DNA of 64,000 nucleotides, taken from assembly GCF_928392795.1 (NCBI RefSeq), contig NZ_CAKMTJ010000001.1, forward strand, positions 1 to 64,000, in the 5' to 3' direction. Origin of the DNA: Rothia nasimurium. GTDB taxonomy: Bacteria > Actinomycetota > Actinomycetes > Actinomycetales > Micrococcaceae. The notes beneath the pieces were generated by a model. That model saw only the letters and a program-made list of their open reading frames with translations. It did not search any database and was not told the origin of the DNA. The position numbers were made by a program, and so were the translations under genes. Of the stretch, positions 57,315 through 64,000 are shown piece after piece. How positions within the stretch are numbered: position 1 is the stretch's first letter; every line of letters begins with the position of its first letter.

Positions 57315-58505
57315 TTGGCTAAGGCTAAGTTCGAGCGCTCCAAGCCTCACGTAAACGTCGGTACCATCGGTCACGTTGACCACGGTAAGACCACCCTGAC
57401 CGCTGCAATCTCCAAGGTTCTGGCTGACAAGTACCCTGACCTGAACGAGCAGCGCGACTTCGGTATGATCGACTCCGCTCCTGAAGAGCGCCAGCGCGGT
57501 ATTACCATCAACATTGCTCACATCGAGTACCAGACCGAGAAGCGTCACTACGCACACGTTGACGCCCCCGGTCACGCTGACTACGTCAAGAACATGATTA
57601 CCGGTGCTGCTCAGATGGACGGCGCAATCCTCGTTGTTGCTGCTACCGACGGCCCCATGGCTCAGACCCGCGAGCACGTTCTGCTGGCTCGCCAGGTTGG
57701 CGTTCCCACCCTGCTCGTTGCTCTGAACAAGTCAGACATGGTTGAGGACGAGGAACTGCTCGACCTCGTTGAAATGGAAGTTCGCGAACTGCTCTCCTCA
57801 CAGGAGTTCGACGGTGACAACGCTCCCGTTGTTCGCGTTTCCGCTCTGAAGGCTCTCGAAGGTGACCCCGAGTGGGTTGCTAAGGTTGAAGAGCTCATGG
57901 ACGAGGTTGACAACTTCATTCCCGACCCCGTTCGTGAGAAGGACAAGCCCTTCCTCATGCCCATCGAAGACGTCTTCACCATCACCGGTCGCGGTACCGT
58001 TGTTACCGGTCGCGCCGAGCGCGGTACCCTGAAGATCAACTCCGAAGTTGAGATCGTTGGTATCCGCCCCATCCAGAAGACCACCGTTACCGGTATCGAG
58101 ATGTTCCACAAGCAGCTCGACGAAGCATGGGCAGGCGAGAACTGTGGTCTGCTGCTTCGCGGTCTGAAGCGCGACGACGTAGAGCGTGGCCAGGTTGTTG
58201 TTGAGCCCGGCTCAATCACCCCCCACACCCAGTTCGAGGCTAACGTCTACATCCTCTCCAAGGATGAAGGCGGCCGCCACAACCCCTTCTACTCGAACTA
58301 CCGCCCCCAGTTCTACTTCCGCACCACCGACGTTACCGGTGTTATCACCCTTCCCGAGGGCACCGAAATGGTTATGCCCGGCGACAACACTGAGATGACC
58401 GTTGAGCTCATCCAGGAAATCGCAATGGAAGAGGGCCTCGGCTTCGCAATCCGCGAAGGTGGCCGCACCGTTGGTTCAGGTCGCGTTACCAAGATCATCA
58501 AGTAA
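57315..58505 (+). CDS. tuf: Elongation factor Tu
   Basis: Delivers aminoacyl-tRNA to the ribosome. The 396-residue GTPase has [48 protein letters not shown], and ends [10 protein letters not shown]. Start is TTG at 57315 with TAGGAGG 9 nt upstream. One copy in this window. Confidence 0.98.
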   Translation: MAKAKFERSKPHVNVGTIGHVDHGKTTLTAAISKVLADKYPDLNEQRDFGMIDSAPEERQRGITINIAHIEYQTEKRHYAHVDAPGHADYVKNMITGAAQMDGAILVVAATDGPMAQTREHVLLARQVGVPTLLVALNKSDMVEDEELLDLVEMEVRELLSSQEFDGDNAPVVRVSALKALEGDPEWVAKVEELMDEVDNFIPDPVREKDKPFLMPIEDVFTITGRGTVVTGRAERGTLKINSEVEIVGIRPIQKTTVTGIEMFHKQLDEAWAGENCGLLLRGLKRDDVERGQVVVEPGSITPHTQFEANVYILSKDEGGRHNPFYSNYRPQFYFRTTDVTGVITLPEGTEMVMPGDNTEMTVELIQEIAMEEGLGFAIREGGRTVGSGRVTKIIK

Positions 58506-58562
58506 GTTCCTTACTTCCCGATCTGAACTCCTGCTAGCGTCCAGCTAGCGGAGGGCGATAGA

Positions 58563-58609
58563 GGGCTGGCCCCCGCAGAGCAATCTGCGGGGCCAGCCCC
58601 TTTTTTTTG
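58563..58609 (+). terminator. Terminator after tuf
   Basis: GGGCTGGCCCCCGCAGA pairs with TCTGCGGGGCCAGCCC (one bulged C) around GCAA, followed by eight T. Another small hairpin (CTAGCGTCCAGCTAG) precedes it. Confidence 0.93.
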
Positions 58610-58640
58610 TTTCTTGATGAGCCCCTGATAAGCAGCGTGT

Positions 58641-61600
58641 CTATTGATGCTTAGCCCAGGGGATAACCGGAGTCTCACGATTGCCCTGGCTCTGAGGCTG
58701 GACCTGGTTCTGAGGCTGGCTCTGGCTCTGGGCTTGAGGCTGCATTGCAGGTTCTTCTGCCCGAGCAAGGAGCCGCCAGATAACGAGCCCCATGAGAACA
58801 AAGCCCAGGAAGAGGAGCGACCAGGCATTTAAACCGTCTAAGACATAGAGTACCTGGTAGGTCAGCAGTAGAGCCGTGAGGGGAGGAGCCAACTTTTTCC
58901 CTACCATGGCGGAGGCCCCGAGAAGCGTGCCGGTGGTAGCAAGCAGCAAAATCGTATCGTAGGGGGCTAGATAGGGATAGTTGAAAGGGAGAATGAGCAG
59001 GCTATAGAAGACCTGGGCGCTAAAGGCTAACCAGAAAAGACGGGCAGGGCGATTGCTCAGACGCGGGACGCCAGCAGGCTGGGCACGCATCCATATCGGT
59101 AGCACATCAGGGCGGCCTACCATGGCCAAAAGTGCACAGCTGAGGGTAAGGGCCTGGAAGAAGTAGAACACCCCGTTATCCATATCGTGATAGAGCAGGG
59201 TCTTCAGGAGCAGGCTATTGAGCCCTAGAAGCAGGATTGCGGGCCGGGCGGCAGGGGAGACCAGCAGGAACCAGGCTAGGGTAAAAAGCAGAACAAGAAG
59301 CAGCGAGAGCGGCAAGCTTTCATCGGCGAAGTAGGGATAGACCCCGGTGAAGTGAGCGATAATCAGGCCGGTGAGTGACATGGCCCGGTTGTGCTGGTAG
59401 CCCCACCGTCCTAGCGGGTCAGCAGGGCGTACATGCAGAGGCACACGACCCGGAACAGGAGGACGGGCAGCTTGTGCTGCTGGCAGCAGAGCCGCTCCCA
59501 GGGTAGTAATTACTAGAATACTTGCCGTAATCCACGTCAAAACAGCGACGTTGCTGAGGCTTGTGAGCCCCCATAGCAGGGTGGCTAGGCCCACGGTGAG
59601 GGCAACCGAGATAAGGGCTGACTGGGCAGCAAGGACGCCCTGGGTGCGGGGTGCTCGCAGCCAGATGAGAGCAAGCACTAGGAGTATGAGGGAGCCAAGA
59701 GCCGTGGCGGGGTTCCAGTCTGTATCTATAAGGAATAGGCCCACGGCAGCAGAAACCCAGCTTAAACAGAGAGCCACCATGCACTCCACCGGGCTCTGAG
59801 ACGGAGTTCTGCGAGATAGCAAGAGTATGGAACTGGCAGCCAGGAGAGCAGTAATGCTCAGGAAGACCAGTAGCAGGGTGCGGCCAGTGAAGGAAGAAAA
59901 ACTCATCACGATGACAGCTGCGCCCACTAGGTAAATCCTAAAGGTAACCAGGGCATGAGAACGTGCTGGGGAAATCAGCAGGGGGAGGGCAGCAAGGATG
60001 CCCGTTGCCGCGATTGCCAGGGCGAGGAGAGTGTACTCAGCCGGTAGGGGGCCTGCGCACAGCATGATGAGAGCCAGGGGTACAACCACATAGAACGTGG
60101 TCAAAAGCCCTACCGGTTCAAGGCCGCCAGGGGAGCGTAGCTGGGCTGGGGCGTCCTTACTGTAGGGAGAAGTGTGGGGAGCAGCAGACCTACCTTGCGC
60201 TCTGTGGCTACCCAGAGCCCTGCTCAGGGTGAGAAGGGCAGCGCAGAGGGTCAGCCCGGTATAAATACCGAGTCCAAGGCTATGAATTCCGTACCCCATC
60301 GGTTCGGTATGAGCCATGAAGGTCAACGAGACTGAGGGGCGGGTCGTAATAGCTGCCGTCGTTCCGAGGAGGCCCGCGAGGAGAACAAAAAAGGGAAAGG
60401 TCTGGGAGATGGGAAGATGCCTATGGGGTGCAGCAGGTTTTGTTGCCCGGGAACGCAGGAGCAGCTCGGCCAGGAGATAGCTGGCAGATGCTCCTGCCGC
60501 CAGAAGGACTAGCCCAAGGTAACGGGGACTGCCCGCTACGAACCCTAGAGCAAGAACCGCGACAGCAGTGAGCGTGAGCGTGGAGAACTGAGTCCAGCGG
60601 ACGGAGCGCAAGCTGGTAGCGTTGCGGACGTCGATCGCTTGAGCACTACCGCTCGCTGCTGGCAGGCAGAAAGCCCCAAGCAGGAGGAGAGTAACCGCTA
60701 GGGGAGCCGGCGGTAGAACGAAAAATCCTACCCACGCCAGAGCTAAGGCACCTAGGGGAAGATGCTGACTGAGCTGGGTGCGGTAGGCCAAAATACCGAG
60801 AGAGGCGCAGTTGGCGAGGCTGATGAGGCCCAGAAGCACAGTGCTTGAAAGATTCTCCTGCGTGAAAGAAGTCAGCGGTGTTGCGGGAGCGGTATCAATA
60901 AAGGTGGGAATTGCCTGCATCTGGTCTATGAGCCATGCGAGAGCAGAAGCAAGGAAAGGCTGGGCTAGTGCCCAGGTGATCCAAGCATCAATGTCCACCC
61001 GCCAGGGTAGGGGAGGCCTGGCCCCAGCCAGTACGAGCGCACTTGCCAGTAGGAAAAAGGCAACAGGAATAGAGAAAGGCAGCGGGGTGACGCTGCGTTC
61101 GTGAAGCCACAGAGCTAGGGCAACTACCGCTAGAAAGGAATAGATGCGGGCCTGGAGGTAGTAGAGCCAGGTGGGCGGCTGCCTGAGCTGGGTTCCCGCA
61201 TAAAGGGTCGCTAATGCCGCAATGATGCTGATTTCCCAGGGCGCCAGGCTGGTGTAGAAAAGGGCGGCGCCTACAGTTGCTGGAACGAAGATACGAGAAG
61301 CATCGAGAAAACCCGCGGCAAGTTGAGTAGGCATGCGGTCTTGGAAGGCCCGCAGCCAGAGAGTAAGGGCGGTTGCAAGGACGAGGAGAGCAACGAAATA
61401 CCAGATGAGTGCGACCTGCAGGTTCTTTGACATGGCCAGGACGTCAGAGACCAGAAATGCTAGGGCCAGGTAGCTCATAACCCGGGCTTGCATTAGGGCT
61501 AGGGCGCCACAGGCGGCAAGAGTGCCGATGCAGGAAACCAGTAACCAGAGTAGAGGCCCTGACTCCGGCCAGATGAGGGTGTAGAAAGCGAACCCGCATA

Positions 61601-61871
61601 GCGGGATAAGAGCTAGGGCCGTACCGGTAAAAGCGTAGGACGCCAGCCGCAGCTTGGGAACCCAACGAAAGGTGCCCAGCCCCGCTGTATAGAAGAGGGC
61701 GGCAAGAGCAGACAGCAAAAAGGCCTGTTGCGGCGCTGTGGCCAGAGAGGTGGCCAGAAGCCCGGCGGCGCTGATAATCAGAAGACTGCCCAGGTATAGA
61801 CCGATATTAAGCAGGATATTCTCACTAGAGTGTCGGTGAGATTGGGGCCGGAAATCTGGGTGTGTGCTCAT
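58641..61871 (-). CDS. Giant polytopic membrane protein, unknown
   Basis: A 1076-residue protein I cannot name. Almost the whole length is hydrophobic, with roughly 25-30 predicted membrane segments in blocks (first from residue 22, NIGLYLGSLLIISAAGLLA) and no recognisable enzyme motif. The last 35 residues are hydrophilic and Gln/Ser-rich (QAQSQSQPQNQ...). The N-terminal SSENILLNIGLYLGSLLI recalls large DUF2157/DUF2339-type actinobacterial proteins, but that is only an impression. The ATG at 61871 has AGGATA upstream. It lies on the opposite strand between the str and S10 operons. Confidence 0.8.
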   Translation of the reverse strand: MSTHPDFRPQSHRHSSENILLNIGLYLGSLLIISAAGLLATSLATAPQQAFLLSALAALFYTAGLGTFRWVPKLRLASYAFTGTALALIPLCGFAFYTLIWPESGPLLWLLVSCIGTLAACGALALMQARVMSYLALAFLVSDVLAMSKNLQVALIWYFVALLVLATALTLWLRAFQDRMPTQLAAGFLDASRIFVPATVGAALFYTSLAPWEISIIAALATLYAGTQLRQPPTWLYYLQARIYSFLAVVALALWLHERSVTPLPFSIPVAFFLLASALVLAGARPPLPWRVDIDAWITWALAQPFLASALAWLIDQMQAIPTFIDTAPATPLTSFTQENLSSTVLLGLISLANCASLGILAYRTQLSQHLPLGALALAWVGFFVLPPAPLAVTLLLLGAFCLPAASGSAQAIDVRNATSLRSVRWTQFSTLTLTAVAVLALGFVAGSPRYLGLVLLAAGASASYLLAELLLRSRATKPAAPHRHLPISQTFPFFVLLAGLLGTTAAITTRPSVSLTFMAHTEPMGYGIHSLGLGIYTGLTLCAALLTLSRALGSHRAQGRSAAPHTSPYSKDAPAQLRSPGGLEPVGLLTTFYVVVPLALIMLCAGPLPAEYTLLALAIAATGILAALPLLISPARSHALVTFRIYLVGAAVIVMSFSSFTGRTLLLVFLSITALLAASSILLLSRRTPSQSPVECMVALCLSWVSAAVGLFLIDTDWNPATALGSLILLVLALIWLRAPRTQGVLAAQSALISVALTVGLATLLWGLTSLSNVAVLTWITASILVITTLGAALLPAAQAARPPVPGRVPLHVRPADPLGRWGYQHNRAMSLTGLIIAHFTGVYPYFADESLPLSLLLVLLFTLAWFLLVSPAARPAILLLGLNSLLLKTLLYHDMDNGVFYFFQALTLSCALLAMVGRPDVLPIWMRAQPAGVPRLSNRPARLFWLAFSAQVFYSLLILPFNYPYLAPYDTILLLATTGTLLGASAMVGKKLAPPLTALLLTYQVLYVLDGLNAWSLLFLGFVLMGLVIWRLLARAEEPAMQPQAQSQSQPQNQVQPQSQGNRETPVIPWAKHQ

Positions 61872-62362
61872 AGCTTTATCCTAGTGAGGACGCGCACTGT
61901 TGCTCGGTATATGACAGGCTTCTTCCCTCTTCTATGCAGTGCGCGGACGCCCGCGATTGAGTAGAAGATGAAAGAAACAGCGGCCTGAATGTGGGGCTGG
62001 GCACTTCACACAGAAAAACCTTGCGGGGAGCCCTGGACTCTGGCAAGATGGATAACGTTGTTCAAGCGCTTACCCTTTGAAAGTAGCCCTGATTCCTTCT
62101 TGAATCGAGTGAAGGTAAGCCCAAATATGACCCAATCGATCAGTTCGAGGGAAAAGTGCGCTCCTTTTTGCCCTGGCGAAAAAGCGACACGCCCGAGTTC
62201 GGGGGTCGGTGCCTCGGTAGGGTGAGGAACCCGGCAAACGTCGGATTCAGCCTACGCAGAGGTGGCGCGAAAGAGACGAAGAATCATCTCTTTACCTCAA
62301 GCGCCAGATAAAGGAGCAACCGCTCCGTTACAGGGAAGTAGACAAGAAAGAGAGTCCGACAG
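61872..62362 (+). promoter_or_regulatory. S10 operon upstream region
   Basis: About 490 nt without a gene, shared by the divergent membrane-protein gene and rpsJ. Contains CGCGG-ACGC-CCGCG with a GCGGACGC motif (61941-61957), then AT-richer promoter-like sequence, a hairpin CTTTTTGCC/GGCGAAAAAG (about 62164-62193), and a purine-rich stretch before rpsJ. The length suggests a regulatory leader. Confidence 0.45.
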
Positions 62363-62671
62363 ATGGCGGGACAGAAAATCCGCATCCGTCTGAAGTCATA
62401 CGACCACGAGGTCATTGATTCTTCAGCTCGGAAAATCGTTGAGACAGTTACGCGTGCAGGCGCGACGGTAGTAGGCCCCGTGCCGCTGCCCACCGAAAAG
62501 AACGTTTACTGTGTTATCCGTTCGCCTCACAAGTACAAGGACAGCCGCGAGCACTTCGAAATGCGCACGCACAAGCGTCTGATCGACGTCGTTGATCCGA
62601 CCCCCAAGGCTGTTGATGCCCTCATGCGTCTTGACCTTCCGGCAGACGTAAACATCGAAATCAAGCTGTAG
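62363..62671 (+). CDS. rpsJ: 30S ribosomal protein S10
   Basis: 102 residues, [21 protein letters not shown] at the start and the [35 protein letters not shown] end of the family; also part of the NusB-S10 antitermination complex. First gene of the S10 operon; rplC follows 14 nt later. Confidence 0.98.
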   Translation: MAGQKIRIRLKSYDHEVIDSSARKIVETVTRAGATVVGPVPLPTEKNVYCVIRSPHKYKDSREHFEMRTHKRLIDVVDPTPKAVDALMRLDLPADVNIEIKL

Positions 62672-62685
62672 AGGATCGCATCTAA

Positions 62686-63342
62686 ATGACTAACAAGTTC
62701 GAGCGCCAGGTTAAGGGCCTGCTGGGCACCAAGCTTGGCATGACCCAGGTCTGGGACGAAAACGGCAAGTTCGTGCCCGTTACTGTCGTCAAGGCCGATT
62801 CCAACGTTATTACCCAGCTGCGCAACGCTGAGACCGATGGCTACGAAGCTATCCAGATCGGTTTCGGTGCAATCGAAGCTCGCAAGGTAACCAAGCCCCT
62901 CGCCGGTCACTTCGAGAAGGCAGGCGTAACTCCTCGCCGTCACCTCGTTGAACTGCGTACCTCAGACGCCGCTGAATACTCACTCGGTCAGGAACTGACC
63001 GTTGAGCTCTTCGAAGCTGGCCAGAAGGTCGACGTAGTTGGCAAGACCAAGGGTAAGGGCTTCGCCGGTGTTATGAAGCGTCACGGCTTCGCAGGTGTAG
63101 GTGCATCACACGGTGCCCACAAGAACCACCGTAAGCCCGGCTCAATCGGTGGCGCATCATACCCCGCACGCGTTTTCAAGGGTATGCGCATGGCAGGCCG
63201 TATGGGCGCTGCACGCCACACCACCATGAACCTCACTATTCAGGGTGTAGACGCCGAAAACAACGTTCTTCTGATCAAGGGTGCTATCCCCGGTCCTAAG
63301 GGCGGCGTTGTTCTGGTTCGCACCGCTGTGAAGGGAGCCTAA
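62686..63342 (+). CDS. rplC: 50S ribosomal protein L3
   Basis: 218 residues, an early 23S rRNA binder near the peptidyl-transferase centre. [24 protein letters not shown] at the N-terminus and [36 protein letters not shown] in the extension. Six nt before rplD. Confidence 0.98.
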   Translation: MTNKFERQVKGLLGTKLGMTQVWDENGKFVPVTVVKADSNVITQLRNAETDGYEAIQIGFGAIEARKVTKPLAGHFEKAGVTPRRHLVELRTSDAAEYSLGQELTVELFEAGQKVDVVGKTKGKGFAGVMKRHGFAGVGASHGAHKNHRKPGSIGGASYPARVFKGMRMAGRMGAARHTTMNLTIQGVDAENNVLLIKGAIPGPKGGVVLVRTAVKGA

Positions 63343-63348
63343 TAAACC

Positions 63349-63972
63349 ATGGCTGTCAAGACCGTAAAGGTAGACCTGCCCGCTGACATCTTCGACGCTC
63401 AGGCCTCTATTCCCCTGCTTCACCAGGTAGTAGTAGCCCAGCTCGCAGCAGCACGCCAGGGTACCCACAAGACCAAGAACCGCGGCGAAGTTTCCGGCGC
63501 AGGTCGTAAGCCTTTCAAGCAGAAGGGCACCGGCCGCGCACGTCAGGGCTCAATCCGTGCACCCCACATGACCGGTGGTGGCATCGTACACGGCCCGACC
63601 CCGCGTAGCTACGCACAGCGTACCCCCAAGAAGATGATTGCAGCTGCACTGCGCGGCGCTCTCTCAGATCGCGCTCGTCACGACCGCGTTCACGTTGTCG
63701 AAACCCTGGTAGAAGGCACCAAGCCCTCCACCAAGGCAGCTAAGGCAGCAATCGCAGAGATCACCAGCCGCAAGAACGCACTGGTTGTCATCGACCGCAA
63801 GGACGACCTGGTAGCACTGTCAGCACGCAACCTTGAGAACGTTCACGTCATCTATGCAGATCAGCTGAACACCTACGATGTTCTGATCTCAGACGACGTC
63901 ATCTTCACCAAGGATGCCTACGACGTATTCGTCGCAGTTGCTTCCAAGGCTAAGAAAGAGGCTGCTAAGTAA
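63349..63972 (+). CDS. rplD: 50S ribosomal protein L4
   Basis: 207 residues, lining the nascent-peptide tunnel. Macrolide-relevant loop [25 protein letters not shown] looks wild-type. Its stop shares a base with the rplW start (TAATG). Confidence 0.98.
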   Translation: MAVKTVKVDLPADIFDAQASIPLLHQVVVAQLAAARQGTHKTKNRGEVSGAGRKPFKQKGTGRARQGSIRAPHMTGGGIVHGPTPRSYAQRTPKKMIAAALRGALSDRARHDRVHVVETLVEGTKPSTKAAKAAIAEITSRKNALVVIDRKDDLVALSARNLENVHVIYADQLNTYDVLISDDVIFTKDAYDVFVAVASKAKKEAAK

Positions 63973-64000
63973 TGTCTGTTACCACCTCAACTTTCAAGGA
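63972..64000 (+). CDS. rplW: 50S ribosomal protein L23 (partial)
   Basis: Only nine codons (MSVTTSTFK) are inside the window. The overlap with the rplD stop, and the conserved order rpsJ-rplC-rplD-rplW, support the call. Confidence 0.85.

Overview
The window looks like the chromosome of a member of the Micrococcaceae, most likely Rothia or a close relative. The reasons are: moderately high GC (by eye about 60%); actinobacterial versions of RpoB/RpoC and a TTG-started rpoB and tuf; a K43/K88 RpsL; a NarGHJI respiratory nitrate reductase embedded in molybdenum-cofactor genes; a sucrose phosphotransferase cluster; and a secreted neutral ceramidase. The genus is an inference; no rRNA gene lies in the window. 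All coordinates are 1-based on the + strand.

Layout. 1-2.7 kb: pfkA and an aminotransferase on the minus strand. 2.8-5.9 kb: tRNA-Trp, secE, nusG, rplK, rplA. 5.9-7.4 kb: a small AT-rich insert with a DUF2599-like secreted protein and a membrane-anchored partner, flanked by two copies of the rplA 3' end plus terminator. 7.5-9.7 kb: an unknown protein and an orphan ABC ATPase. 9.7-10.9 kb: L10 leader, rplJ, rplL. 11-12 kb: a membrane-anchored EEP-family hydrolase. 12.2-18.6 kb: sucrose utilisation (scrB, a free IIA protein, scrA as a IIB-IIC-IIA fusion, scrR) with a GNAT gene. 18.7-28.2 kb: molybdate uptake and Moco synthesis in two divergent groups (moaA-moaD-mobA-moeA on minus; modA-modB-moeA-moaC-moaB-moaE-moeB on plus). 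28.3-36.5 kb: narGHJI-narK. 36.7-42.6 kb: tandem glycine riboswitch, gcvP, gcvT, sdaA. 42.9-50.4 kb: rpoB-rpoC. 50.5-53.6 kb: aroE-like gene and ceramidase. 54-58.5 kb: str operon (rpsL, rpsG, fusA, tuf). 58.6-61.9 kb: a very large membrane protein on minus. 62.4 kb to the end: start of the S10 operon (rpsJ, rplC, rplD, rplW partial).

How the parts fit. MoaA/MoaC/MoaE/MoaD/MoeB/MoaB/MoeA/MobA together make bis-MGD, the cofactor that NarG downstream needs; NarK brings nitrate in. ModA/ModB import molybdate but no modC is adjacent. Glycine sensed by the riboswitch turns on gcvP-gcvT, and SdaA next door turns the serine that can be made from glycine-derived one-carbon units into pyruvate. Sucrose enters through ScrA, is hydrolysed by ScrB and feeds glycolysis.

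Most interesting signal. Three intergenic elements of about 100 nt (minus strand 1329-1436; plus strand 16718-16824; plus strand 26864-26966) share short conserved unpaired blocks but have completely different, internally complementary stems. All three stems are compensated in all three copies and each element lies in the sense direction of its co-directional neighbours. This is the pattern of a structured RNA family. I do not recognise it as a known family. Secondary signals are the att-like duplication of the rplA end around an AT-rich cassette, a 13-bp palindrome shared by two sugar-PTS regulatory regions, and several alternative-pairing leaders before tuf, rpsL and rplJ.
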